Positions 1 to 12,478 of a stretch of DNA of 64,000 nt are shown one piece after another (within the stretch, counting starts at the first letter, position 1; every line of letters starts with the position of its first letter). The position numbers and the translations under genes are program-made. Location: NCBI GenBank assembly GCA_032719365.1, contig CM064872.1:59138891-59202890 (forward strand), written 5' to 3'. Origin of the DNA: Prinsepia uniflora. Lineage: Eukaryota; Streptophyta; Magnoliopsida; Rosales; Rosaceae. The notes beneath the pieces were generated by a model that was not told the DNA's origin, ran no database searches, and was given only the letters and a program-made list of their open reading frames with translations.

Positions 1-2818
1 CGACCCGAACTTTCGTAATTATTATTTTATTGTAAAATGACATTTTTACCCCTAAGGGGGGAAAAGTTGACTTTTACCCCGGGAAATATTTAGGACTTTG
101 ACCCATGACCGTGACGTGGTTTAGGGCGTCACGAGTTCATAGGCTGGTGGCACGTTCGATTTCGACGTTCGAGGAAGAAGTTGTGACATTCGGAAGTCTA
201 GGGGTATTTTGGTAATTTGATCAAAGAGGGGCCAAATGTTGACTTTTGACCCGGGAAGTCCAACGGACGAGGGCCAAGGACCGTTACGTAGGTCGAGTCA
301 ATACGAATCCGTAGACAGGCGGCACGTCGAAATCGGACGTACGACGAAAAAGTTATGGTCACGGAAGTAACGACGATTAACCGAACTAACCGAGACCCGT
401 ATTAAAATAATATTATAATAATAGAATCTGTTTACTTTAATCCAATCAATCTGGACCCTTCGATGAGTGACAAGTGTCACTCATTGTCAGGACCCACCCC
501 GGTTTCACCCCGAAGCCCGAGGTAAATCCTGCTCCCGTCTGACACCCCGACACAAAACAGTCAGACGCAGGAGAAAACACTCAATAAAAACCGAAGTTAG
601 AGTTATAGAGCATAGTACGAATACAATGAAATAAAAACCGATGACAATTACACGCACGCGGAAGAAAAACTTAAACACTTTGGGATCCCGCTTGTCACTT
701 CTATGCCTCAGACGCTGCCTCGACGCCGGAACCCCGCGCTAGCTCCACAACCTGGAGGGCAATTTAAAACAGAAGATGTGAGTGGACCATAATAAAAGAA
801 AAGTTCTAAAACCATTTATCAGAAAACCGAGTTTAACCCTCCGTTTTGAAACCACATGCATAACCCAGTTATCAATACAGTAGGATCCAATACTCAGAAA
901 ACATCATAAGAAACAGAAACACTATAAAACAGTTATAGAAGTCATAGCATAGGAATCATAAAACCATATCATAAACCCTGAACGTCAAAATCATCATTTT
1001 TCGATCAAACCTGCTGGACCTATCCGAGTCTTTAAACTCCCGAGTCTTTAAATTCAACAGACCTCAATAATATCCGAGTCTTTAAACTCAATAAGCCTAC
1101 AGGGGAAATATCAATATATCCGAGTCTTTAAACTCAATCCGGGCCCGTCCTCCGTCAATCAATATCCGGGTCTTTAATCCCAATAACCAGATCCAGCAAA
1201 TCCAATCCAAACCATGTGTAAAACCATTCCCGAATTCACATCCAAACCCGAATCCGAAATCACCGGTCTGACGCCCTTCCGGCATCCAGAACCGTCATTC
1301 CGAACCCAAATCCGGAAATTCACTTTTCAACTTGAAAATCCAAATTCCGCTTTCCGAAATCCGATTCTCAAACCGAAAACCTTAATTATCGAAATCATGT
1401 TCCAAAATCCATTTATAGTCATTAGAAATCATTGATCATTTGAAATCCCAAAACTATAACATTATAATCATAAATCCACCTTTTATCGTAAACCGTGCCA
1501 AATACCGTATGTTCTCGAAAAAAACGTGCAATTATGTAAAATCAAGATAGCATATTCCATAATCATAAAACCATATGTAAAACCATCAAACAATTATAGA
1601 AAAACAGTTATGCATGTTCGAGTTTAAGGAAAGGGTCCACTCACAGTACCGAGCCCTCAATCGCGTCCCGAACGTCCTGCACGTTCCTCGGCTTCCTCGG
1701 GAAATCCCGATCCTGTCAACAACCACCAAATTACGTCACTAACACGTCCACGAAGGTTCACCTAATTTTCCCCAAAAATCCCCGGGTCCTGAACGTACTA
1801 AACTGGGACCCTAAACCTTCACCCTCGCGAAACTGAACTCAAACGACGTCCGATTAACTCGAAACCACTTCTAATGGACTCAACACAACTCCTAGACCAA
1901 AACCATAGTTGACCGTTTTCCCCAGAACCGCCGCACGCGCCCCCACGCGCCGCCCAAAGTGGCTGCGCTTGGCCCTCACGCGCCTGCTACAGTACTATCG
2001 TCAACCTCACGTCGACCCGGTTCACACCAGTGTTGCAACTCGGACCGGCGAGACCTGTTCTCTGCCGTCCGGCCACCATTCCACCTCCTTTCTTCACCTA
2101 GAGCTTCGTCTAGCCCTACTCTATCCATCCCCATCCTTGAATCACCGCGATTCAACCCGTAGCTCATCGACTCAAGCTCGAACCAGACGGCCCGAACTCC
2201 CCTGTTTGCCTTCCCGGCCACCCAGGTCACCTCCCGTCACGGTGGCAACCTAAAACTCTTCCTAGGACCATCCTAAACCTTACCCAACTCACCTGGAACG
2301 TCGATTCTACGCCAATCTTCACGACTTTCGGTTTGAAAGTCACGGCTAAAACAGAGCACGTAGAGCACTTGTCGTCGTGCTAACCGCCACCGTATACCCC
2401 CGTCACGGCAGCACAACCAGGAGATACCCAGGCCTCCCATGAGTCACCTAGACCACCCTAGACTCAACGATTCTACCTCTAAGGCTACGACTTCCATTTT
2501 GAACTTCTACGGCTAAACAGAGCATCAGAATGGGGATGAGGGAATTACCTGCCTTCCGTCACCGTCGTGAGCTCCGCTGGGCCTGGTGGACTCCTCACAC
2601 CCCTCACGACACCACCATGATCTCAGTAGCACCGTACACGGCCGCCACCGCCACGATTTCTCACAAACTCCCTGATTTCCTTCCTGTTTCCCCCCTGATT
2701 TTCCCGCAGCTTTCGACTCCCTCACACACAGCCACCATACCGTCAGCCTCTCTCACTGCTTCCCTCTCACTCCCTGCTCACTCTCACACACTCATAACTC
2801 ACCAGCACCCTCGATCAA

Positions 2819-5800
2819 TGACAGGACCCATCCCAATCCCCCCGGGATTACCGTGGAATGTGCCCTGCTCCCGTCCAACCAGAGGTGTCAGACAAGGGAT
2901 AACCAAGAGCCACTGCCCAACGGGGCATCCAGAGTGCGCAAGGATCTATGGAGGAGGTGTGCAATGTCCAGTCTATGCTGCAATCGCATCCGTAATCAAC
3001 CTGAAGGGCATTAAAACCAAAATCTGTGAGTGGACAAAACCAATAAGTTTATTAAACACATTTATAAGACATTTATGTCCTCCAATAAAAACGTATGCAT
3101 GCCACGAAAACCAGTAACCAAAACGTTTGCTCAACCGAGCCATTAGGGCCTTAGCCCAAAAACCGTTAACCAAAAACCAAGTGTGGGAACTCAGCCCAAA
3201 ACTGTGAAACACCGCAACTACACATAAACAACCATGTGGGTTACCACCCACGACCATAAATGAACATCAATCCATTAAATCATATAATCACAAATCCACC
3301 CGGAAAGCCATTTCATTAATTCGTATTTTACCATTACCATCACCAGCATCCCTGATGCTAGACGTCCCTGACGTCATATCTCACGGTTTTATAAGCTACG
3401 CGTGCTGCCCGGGGTCTCTCCGGGTCCATATATCTGACATCCCTGATGTCTGACGTCCCAGACGTCAATCATAGCAATCCTGCTCCTGAGTCATCATACG
3501 GTCCGGCTGCTCCGTATGGTGACCCTTCGCAGGCAATGCACCGTGACTTCCCCAGTGTCCTAGACATCTGGAGGAGACCATCATATATCCTTGTATCCAG
3601 ATGGTATATAGAAAACAGTTTTATTAATTCATTTCACGACATCACAAATGGGCCATGCCCGAATTTTCCATAAAACAACACATTTCCATTTAGGGTCCCT
3701 GACCCGAAATCACATTTATTAAATATAGGGTCCCTGACCCGAAATCACAATTTTAATCCAACTGGGCCTCATGCCCGACTTTATGAACCACTGGGCCCAC
3801 GACCCGATTTATAAACCAACTGGGCCCGCAGCCCGATTACGTACTCAAATGGACTCCAAGTCCGAGATTTCCAAAACAAGTGGGCCTCAAGCCCGAGTTC
3901 GTCTTTCCAATATAAAAACCGTTTTATCATATTATTTATTTAACCACAAGTACGCAAAACCACAAATAAACCGTTAATCCCGATACACGTGAAATATGGA
4001 AAACACCTCGAAATACGTGCAACATACCCGAAATCAATACTCACAAATACCATCATAGAAATCATGTATATAAACCATATATCACATTTAAGCATGCATA
4101 GGATTTATAAAACCAAAGTCCACTCACAGACCGTTTTAACGGTATGCCTCGATACGCGTGCCACCGGCCCTCCCGGGCCACACCACTATCACCGGGACTC
4201 CCAATCCTGTCCAAATCACATTAGAGGGTCACTAACCTCATCATTAACATCCTATCAAAGTCCCATAATTTTCCCGAATTTTTACTTATTTTTAAACTTA
4301 ATTTAAAACCTTCGGACATCCCGAACAATATCGAGACGGTGTCCGATCGACACGAAACCAATCCCAAAATGTCCGTTACATCGAATAGATTAAAAGTCAT
4401 GTTGACCTCACCTCGAGATTCGTGGCCACGTGCCGTCACGCGCCGCCGTGAATGGCTGCGCGTGAAACCCACGCGCCTGCTACAGTGCATCGTCCCAACC
4501 CGTATGTCTGGTAAACGGGTCCAATTCACCCGCGACACGACCCGATTCAATGTCCATCAATTCGATCCTAATTCCTTCAATTGATCATTCAGTTAGTTTC
4601 GTTCTTAGTTCAATTACAGGTCTGTAAACTCAATTACACAAATCCTTACCTACAATTTCACGATTCGATGATGAACACCAAGAACACTCCGGTTACTGTT
4701 CGTTCATGGAATTCCTTCAATTCCAATTGGTTTCCTTAAATTGAATCAACTAGAAGCATCAGTGGACCATGAGGAACAATTCCCCCACATCAATTGAATC
4801 AAACTAGTGCTAAATCGTCACGACTCAAGCTCGAACACCGTCACTGTTCAACCATGGAGTTCTGTCAACCACAGCCGTTTTCCTTCAATTGATGAACCCA
4901 GAAGCATCGTGGGATCATGAGAAGTAGTTTCCCCACCTCAATTGAATCATTCGAAGCCTCGAACGCCACGACTCGAGCTCGATTTTCCTCCTCTGTCACC
5001 AAGTGTGATCAGAGCCAAAACAGCACCAATTCCCTTCGTTCCTTCGACGAAACTGATCGTGGCATTCCCAGAAAGCTGAATGTAACCTCCAATTCGATCC
5101 TCACGGCCCCAAGTTTAAAATCCGATCTTCCCCTCCAAAATCCGAATTTACAAATTCTCAGTTCCCAGCCTCTCTCTGTCCTTCATGATTGCCCAGCCAA
5201 GTTAGTTTCTGAATTCTCTCCAATTTCCGTTCACAAGTTTAGTGGATAGGGAGGAGATTAAGGGTGGGAGGAATTGAGATTTTGGTTGTACACGGCTAAG
5301 AAAACACAATAGAGAAAATGGAGGTTTAATGGATTTTAGATTAATTAATAATTAATTAATAATTATTAAAACATCATAATGATGTTTCCCCTAAGACAAG
5401 GATTCTGGTTTCAAGGGATGAGTGACACTTGTCACTCATCCAGGCGTGCAGAGTCAATGGGTACTATTCAATATTATATTATTATTTTAATCCGAGCCTC
5501 GATTCGTTAGTTCGTTTCCTTGACCATAACTTCGTTGTCGAATCTCCGATTTCGGCATGCCGCCTGTCGTTGGATTCGTATCGACGATACCTACGTAACG
5601 GTCCTTGGCCCTCGTCCATCGGACCTCCCGGTCAAAAAGTCAACATTTGGCCCCAAACATGCCAAATTACCAAAATACCCCTCAACTTCCGAACATCATA
5701 ACTTTCTCTACGAATGTCGGAATCGAACGTGCCACCTGTCTATGAACTCGTGACGTCCCGAACTACGTCACGGTCATCGGTCAAAGTCCGTTTGACCGCC

Positions 5801-5949
5801 AGATCAAAAAGTCAACATTTTGCCCAAGACCAGGGGCAAAACGGTCATTTTGTACAATTTGTCCGATTCCACCCTACTAAGCACCGTTCAACCTCACTAA
5901 TCGAGATTAGTCACTAAACTAATCCCGGAATTCGGGACGGGTCGTTACA
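2819..5949 (-). mobile_element. Tekay-like solo LTR, minus orientation (level 4a)
   Basis: It runs from TGACAGGACCCATCC at 2819 to GGGTCGTTACA at 5949 (3131 bp) and is flanked by the perfect target-site duplication ATCAA (2814-2818 and 5950-5954). No internal coding region, primer site or second LTR is present, so it is a solo LTR made by LTR-LTR recombination. It carries hairpin-type repeats (GGGTCcctGACCC at about 3690-3750, GACATCcctGATGTC and GACGTC pairs at 3350-3470) and a long palindrome at 5417-5442. Confidence 0.93.
5417..5442. repeat. 26-bp palindrome in the LTR family
   Basis: The arms GGATGAGTGAC and GTCACTCATCC face each other across a 4-base centre. Related forms lie at 463-484, where the level-3 LTR inserted exactly at the end of one arm, and at about 58461-58486. 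It is a conserved piece of this LTR family. Confidence 0.75.
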
Positions 5950-6401
5950 ATCAACCCTCAATTCCTCCTCACAATCTCCCTCTGTTTCACTCTGGTTGAA
6001 GAACACGAACACACACACTTGCACGGGTGCACCCCAATTATTTGGGCCGTGCACACACACAAGAACCCCCCAGAAGCCACTACACACCTGCCACATGTCA
6101 CCATCCACTCCATCCTCTCCCACATGGCTCAATCCCAGCCGTCCATCTGCCTTCTCTCTCTGCACAATTTCCAGAATATAAAAGACCAAACTGCCCCTCC
6201 TTTTAACCCAATTTTACACTTTTGCCACTAACTTCCTAGACCCGTAACTCACTCATCGTAATTCCGATGAATACGTGCCGCCTATCATCGAACTCAGGAC
6301 AACGAGATCTACGTAACCATCCTCGGTCAACACACCAAAACCCAATCGTCCAAAAAGTCAATGTTTCCCCTTCTTTTAATCAAATTACGGTTATGCCTTC
6401 A

Positions 6402-8974
6402 TGTAACACCCCGGACATTCGAGGATTTTAATATTGTAATTTAAATATGTGAATTGACATTTTTACCCTTGTGAATGGTATGGCCAAATTGTTGACTTTT
6501 TGATTAGTGGGTCAAATGGACTTTGACCAGTGACCGTGACGTAGTTCGGACGTCACGAGTCCATAGAGAGGTGACACGTCCATTTCGGACGAACAGGGAA
6601 AAAGTTATGACTATCGGAAGTTCGGGGGCATTACCGTAAGTTGGACTTCACGGGCGAAAATATTGACTTTTCGTTTGACAACTAATTTTCACATGACCCA
6701 AGGACCGTTAGGTAGGTCTCGATATCCTGAGTCCGTAGACAGGCGGCACGCCGAAATCGGACTTCGTATGGCTGAGTTACAGGTCTAGGAAGTGAGGGGC
6801 ATTTTGGTAATTATTGAACCAGGGGCATTTTGGTCTTTTGCCCTGGTTACTGTAGCAACCGCGGGGGAACCATGGACGGCACCACCATGTGCGGTGGTTC
6901 AGTGCACAATTGATTATGCTAATATGTGCTGGAAAGTCTGGGCTGTCTTTTGCTTTTGAACTTGGCCTGAACCGTCCAGCCTGCACGATCAAATTGTTAA
7001 TTGAAATTCGAAGCTTTCGAGGGACAAATTTCAGTGGACAATTTGGACTTCCACGAGCCTCTGGGACAGCTGAGGTTATTTAAAACTAATTAGAACATGT
7101 GTGAGCATCACTCTGCCATTAAGAACACTGAGAATTGATGAAGAAAACCAGAGAAACCATTTCGGGCAAAATTGGAGGGAAAATCGGGTTTTAATTTCTG
7201 GTGAGTGTTGGACCAAACCAAGGCCTGGTTTAGTCTTCTGGGAGTGTTTGGAACTCAACCACATCGAAATTGAAGGCTAACAGCCACGGTTGAGCTAGGA
7301 CGGAGGCTGCTGTTTTCAGGGAAGTTGCAGAGCTTGAGACGACAACCTTCAGGTACTTTCAGACACAATTGATTGTTCATTTTGGTTCGTTTTGATCCTA
7401 TTATGCTTCCTGTGAAGTTAATTGGACAATGGGTTTGAAACCAGGAAGTTCTGGTGATTGACCCGATTGGTTGATCGCGGGTCGATGGGTCGTTTGGGGA
7501 TGTGTCGAGGTTGATTTTTGTCATAGAACCTAAATTGGATAGTTAATGAACATGTTAGGATCAAATTGGATTGAAATCGAGTAAGAATTGGTGGGTATTC
7601 AACCGGGTCAAGCCGCGGGTGGCAGACCCGTATTACAGACAAACGGGTGAAGGAGGTGACACTGTAGCTACAGTGTCAGGCGCGTGACTTTCACGCGCAG
7701 CCACTTTGGGCGGCGCGTGAGGGCGTGTTGGACCTTATCTCCGATCACGATCAACATGACTTTTGTTCCTCTCATCATTCTGAACATTATTGGTGAATTA
7801 ACCATGTTGATCTGAGATAAGTTTTGATGGGTCAGTTTAGGGCCGGTTACCTCGGGAAACGTGTTGTACGGCTTCCCCGAGCCGGTTTCTATTTCGGACT
7901 TTGTGGTTAAACGTTTAAGACTTGTAGTGACCCTTACATGTGATTTGGACTGACAGGAATTGTACGATAATCCCGGTACAAGTTCGTACGCGCAGGTTCA
8001 CCGCGGGATCGTACTTTGAGTGGGCCCGTTTTCATTAAACCCTTGCATGCTTAAATGTTTTCCGATTTACTTATATGTTCATATGCTGGAATCTATAAAT
8101 GGTTTTGATGATATTAAGATTTCGGTTATGGCACGTTTCACGGTACTTGGGCATGAGACCCGTTTGATGAAACGTAACGATCGGTTCAGATTTTACCTAT
8201 GTATACATATATGTTTGCATGTGGATATCAATAAAATGTATTTGGTACTGCACTGTATAGATCCTTCCATATTATATTGTCTCCTCCGGATGAGTACCCC
8301 GGAGAGGTCACGGACGTCTAGAACGTCCAGCGTCTACGACGCAAAGCATCGGGGATGCTGTAACCGAACAGGGTTCGGGGATTGAACTCGGAATTGAGAC
8401 CCGAGTGGCACGCGTAGGCTTGTGATTGTGACCTTATTGACGTCAGGGACGTCAGACATCAGAGATGTCGGGATTGGAGTGTATAGTGCAGTGGCTAAAA
8501 TTATGGTTATGGTTTTATTACATGCCTTATGATTCATATTATATTATTTATGATTTTAAATGATGCTGCATGCATGTTTGGAAACGGAGGGGTAAATTAT
8601 ATGTTTTACTTATCAAATGATTTTATAAACTTGAGTTCGGTCCACTCACCCTTAATGTTTTTGGTAACCCCTCCAGGTCGTGATACTGAGGTAGAGGAGG
8701 AACCTGAGGCTGAGGCATAGATCTACTTCTGTGTACCTGAACCCCTGTTGGGTGGTGTACCCGCAGGTTTACTATAGAGTCGTGCTCGCAACTTGTAATT
8801 TTGGATTTCATCCCTTGTCTGACATTCGTTTAATTCGGATTCGATGTATGACTTTAATTTGGTTATTTATGCATTTGATGTTTTGAGGTTAAAATTGGTA
8901 TGAATTATTGGGTGTCAGACGGGAGCAGGGCACGTCCCCTTGTGGTCCCTGTGGGATCGGGGCGGGTCTTGTCA
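6402..8974 (+). mobile_element. Tekay-like solo LTR, plus orientation (level 4b)
   Basis: It runs from TGTAACACCCCGGAC at 6402 to GGCGGGTCTTGTCA at 8974 (2573 bp). The flanks are CTTCA (6397-6401) and CCTCA (8975-8979), a 5-bp target-site duplication with one substitution. It is inserted in the level-3 LTR in the opposite orientation. Its 3' part has a pyrimidine-rich CCCCTCCAG|GT acceptor-like site at 8676, followed by a short acidic reading frame ending at 8720. Confidence 0.88.
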
Positions 8975-10068
8975 CCTCAACCTTCCGAACATCATAACTT
9001 CCTCATCGGATGTCGGAATCGAGCATGCCACCTGTCTACGGATTCATGACGTCCTAAACTACGTCCTGGTCACTGGTCAACACCCATTTGACCACCCGAA
9101 CAAAAGTCAATATTTTGCCTAACTAGGGGCAAAGTCGTCATTCTAAGCTAATGACCTTACCGATACCGACTAACCACCGATTAGCCTCGCTAATCCCACC
9201 TTAATCACTATCTTAATCCCGGCTCTCGGGACGGGTTGTTACACTCATCCCCTACACTCCCTAAAACAAGGATCTGTGTTGGCCATTTGCTTAATTAATT
9301 AATTTTCTCTCCTCAAATCCTCACCATTGATTCTAAGCTCAGAATCAATCCTGGCCATTGATCTCATCTGCATATTTTGATTTAAACCATCAGACCATAC
9401 ATTCGCACATTTTCATTTCTCTCAAAACCGTGTAAACACTCTCACTCTTTGAATAAACACTCCACCATCTCTCAGCCTCAACCCACACATCAGACACCAC
9501 CAGACCACCCACCATCTTCACCAGACACGGCCACCACCACCACGGCCGCCCTGCACGGCCGAGAAAACCCCCAGACCCGAGAAGGAACCAAACGGCCCAA
9601 ACCGTCCAAACCGTCCAAACTGTCACCCCTGGACTCGAACTAACCTAGGGTTAGGTTAACTGCAACCTTGGGACTACTCAGAACAGACTGGACGGGCCAC
9701 GGCGGCAGTAAGCTCAGAAATCCGAGAGACACCGATTTTCTTCCCTATCTCGAAACGTTTGTTTTTGACGTTGAAATTGTTTGGTTGCTTTTGAGACATA
9801 CTTAGGGGACCTAGACGACCATTTAGGACCAAGGCTCGTGGTTGGAAGCTTGACATCTCGCCGGAGAAGATAACCAGAACCGGCACCCAACCTTCCCGTC
9901 GATTTTCAGGTAGTTTCTTGAACCAAAAAGCTAGTCTTGAGTCCACAGAACCATAGAACATGTTGTGACGAGTCCATAGGATCAAATCTCACCAGAAATG
10001 GTGGCCGGGTTGATGAGAACTGATCGGGTTGAACCGTGGGTCAACGGTGACCCGGTTACTGTAGCTGA

Positions 10069-10090
10069 TGACGTCATCATGCTGACGTCA
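10069..10090. promoter_or_regulatory. Two TGACGTCA palindromes in the level-2 LTR
   Basis: Perfect TGACGTCA octamers are at 10069-10076 and 10083-10090, followed by several TGACATCAT half-matches to about 10117 and another TGACGT at 10183. This is the classic core bound by plant bZIP/TGA-type factors. Whether it is used is unknown. Confidence 0.35.
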
Positions 10091-11564
10091 GCAGTGACAT
10101 CATGATGACATCATCATGTTAGAAACCAGTCAGACCAGGGACCAATGGGCTGCTGACACGTGTCTTCTGACACTGTCAGTGATGACGTTAGTAGTACTGT
10201 AGCAGGGTTGACCAGAGTTTGACCAGGCTCATGGGGGCGGGTGTGAACAGTATTTTGTGTGGGACTAGGACCATTTTCAAGGTTTCGACGATACGAATCC
10301 AATGGCGGTGGTTTCGTGTCGATCGGAGATCGTTAGGTTGGTCAAATTAGGGTTTGAAGCCTTGGGAAGCGTGTTCGGATGGCTTTCCCGGGCCGGTTTC
10401 AGTCTAGGGTTTCTTAGTTGTTTAGTAGGGACTTAAAGTGACCTTTACGTATGCTTTGGACATGACAGGAATCGTACTTTAGCACGTGGACAGGGTTATA
10501 CGCTCGGGATTGCAGCGGGATTGTACTGTGAGTGGGCCTTTGATTTCACTAAACCTCGGCATGCATAACTGTTTTACTTTCTATTATATCTATATGTGAT
10601 TCAAGCAAAAGTATTTATTTAACCTGAGTATGATTTATGGCACGTATTACGATGTTTGGGCATGAGACCCGTCTGGTTGATTATGCACGATTTTGAGTCA
10701 TGTATATGTATATGGATTTCGATACTTATCTTTAGTACTGCACTGTATATATCTACCGTAGGATACTGTCTTCTCCTGATGTAGGTACCCCGGAGTTGTC
10801 ACGACGCATTGCTTGTGAGGAGTCATTCTACGGAGGGACCGGACCGTAGAGTGGTTCAGGAGCAGGATTGCTACTATTGGACGTCTGGGACGTCAAACAT
10901 CTAGAATGTCATACCCGGACTTGGTTCGGGATCTGGACTCGAGATTGAGACCTGGGGTGACACGCGTAGCCTTGGGACTGTGACCTTATTGGGCGTCTGG
11001 GACGTCGGATGTCTGGGATGTCAGGGTTGGGATGTATAGTGCAGTGACTGAGATTATATTATGTTGATATTATACTGCTTACAATTATGTGATTTTGTGG
11101 CTTTTGATACTGATGCATGCTTTTCAGAAAACGGAGGGGGAAAATCTATATGTTTTCGATATGGTAAACTATTTTGTAAACCTTGAGTTTCGGCCCACTC
11201 ACCCTTGTTGTTTTACTACCCCTCCAGGTGGTGCTATTGAGGAGGAAGATGAGGAGGATCCCGAGGAAGAGGCATAGGTTTTCGTTGCGCACCTGAACCC
11301 TACTGCTGGGTAGGTTGGCACGTAGAGTGTCTAGAGTCGTGCTCAATAAACTGTATTCGGGAACTATCCCTTGTCTGACACTATTTGTATTCGGATATTA
11401 TGTTTGACGTTTGTGTGTTGGGTTATTTATGACTTAAAGTTGGATTTTCTTTATGCATTTGAAGTCCTAAGGGTAATTTTTGTATTTTGAGGTCGGGAGT
11501 CAGACGGGAGCAGGGCATGTCCCCGGATGGTCCCAGGGGGATCGGGGCGGGTCCTGTCAGTAAA

Positions 11565-12478
11565 CCTCTTGCGGGTTGACCCGCAACTCTCCAACCGCGT
11601 CACTCGACTTGAATTATCACCCGACTTGTTCTCTATCGTTTCTCGACCATTTCTCTCCATTCTTTTGCCTATCTCTTCGTCTCCCACCTAGAAACAGAAC
11701 TACGAGCTTGAAATCGAGAAAACACACCTCGTTTGCCCTAGCCATGCTTGACTCCTCACGACCATGTTTCGAACCTGCAGTAAGGCTAGTCCAGTCGTCA
11801 TTTTCCTCTCCTTTTCATCCCTGCAGGCTTGAATGAGCTCGATGAACATAACCCTGGTCTCAAAACATGATTTCAGAGCCCCAAAATCCAAACCCAAAAA
11901 TCCACACACAGCTACCTATTTTTTGAGGTTTTCCGGCCAGCCACCGTGGCTTATCGCTTCTCCATCGTCTCTGTCAGCCTCTCCCTCACTTTCAATCTCT
12001 CTCAACCAGCACCAGGTGCTGAGGTCCATGAAGATATGGTGAGGGTAGGGTTTCAGGTGTGTATTTGAAAATGGGAGAAAGAGATATAGATGCATGAAGT
12101 TAGGAAAATAGGCCAATGGGATGAGTGACATCCTTTAGCCCAAAACTAGATATTTTGGGCCTCTTTAATTAACAACTAAAAGTCAACTTTATCATAAAAC
12201 GTGCATCGTAAAATCTCATTGAACTGTTCTAGATCCATAACTTCACCATACGATGTCCAAATTCGACGTGCCGCCTATCTACGTAATTGTAATCCCTCGA
12301 TCTACGTAATGTGCCTATGTTAAAGTCCAAATAACCACTCGGGTCAAAAGTCAATATTTTCCCTTCTAGGGGAAAAATCCTCATTTCACCTCAAATCATC
12401 CCAAAAATCCTTGATTAATCCTTGATTAATTTTCGATAATCTCTTGGCAATCTCGTGATTACGAGACGGGTTGTTACA
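11565..12478 (-). mobile_element. Right-hand part of the oldest LTR in the stack (level 1)
   Basis: This sequence ends at 12478 in GACGGGTTGTTACA, the reverse complement of the family's 5' end. It contains the usual subterminal blocks (a conserved tract on sites for DNA near 12240-12360 and a run of imperfect TTGATTAAT motifs near 12410-12430). The level-2 LTR sits immediately to its left, so this is taken as the part of a minus-strand LTR lying right of that insertion. The left part is outside the window. Confidence 0.65.

Larger units (their letters stand above)
485..9243 (-). mobile_element. Tekay-like solo LTR, minus orientation, host for two further insertions (level 3)
   Basis: The element begins TGTCAGGACCC at 485 and ends GGGTTGTTACA at 9243, and is flanked by the perfect 5-bp duplication CTCAT (480-484 and 9244-9248). 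Only LTR sequence is present, so it is a solo LTR. Its own sequence is 485-2818, 5950-6401 and about 8975-9243, roughly 3.05 kb once the two nested LTRs are removed. It contains the GAGT(n6)ACTC hairpin repeats at 1020-1180 and the CpG-rich dyad block near 1930-1990. Confidence 0.88.
1..11559 (+). mobile_element. Tekay-like Ty3/Gypsy LTR, plus orientation, split by nested insertions (level 2)
   Basis: The element occupies 1-484 and 9249-11559; what lies between is a later insertion. Position 1 matches the sixth base onward of the family start (TGTAACGACCCG), so the first few bases lie left of the window. It ends at 11559 in GGGCGGGTCCTGTCA, the family 3' end. The two halves join cleanly across the duplicated pentamer CTCAT (480-484 and 9244-9248). 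No gag or pol is attached, so it is probably a solo LTR, but its left flank is missing and its target-site duplication cannot be checked (GTAAA would be expected on the left). Near the 3' end is a short reading frame with an acidic tail (11228-11276). Confidence 0.8.

Noticed and set aside
1909..2253. 114-residue plus-strand frame, and its minus-strand partner 1976-2230
   Set aside because: It lies in the CpG-rich part of an LTR and its counterpart in other copies is not an open frame.
2530..3117. 195-residue plus-strand frame
   Set aside because: It crosses the junction of two nested LTRs at 2818/2819, so it cannot be an ancestral gene.
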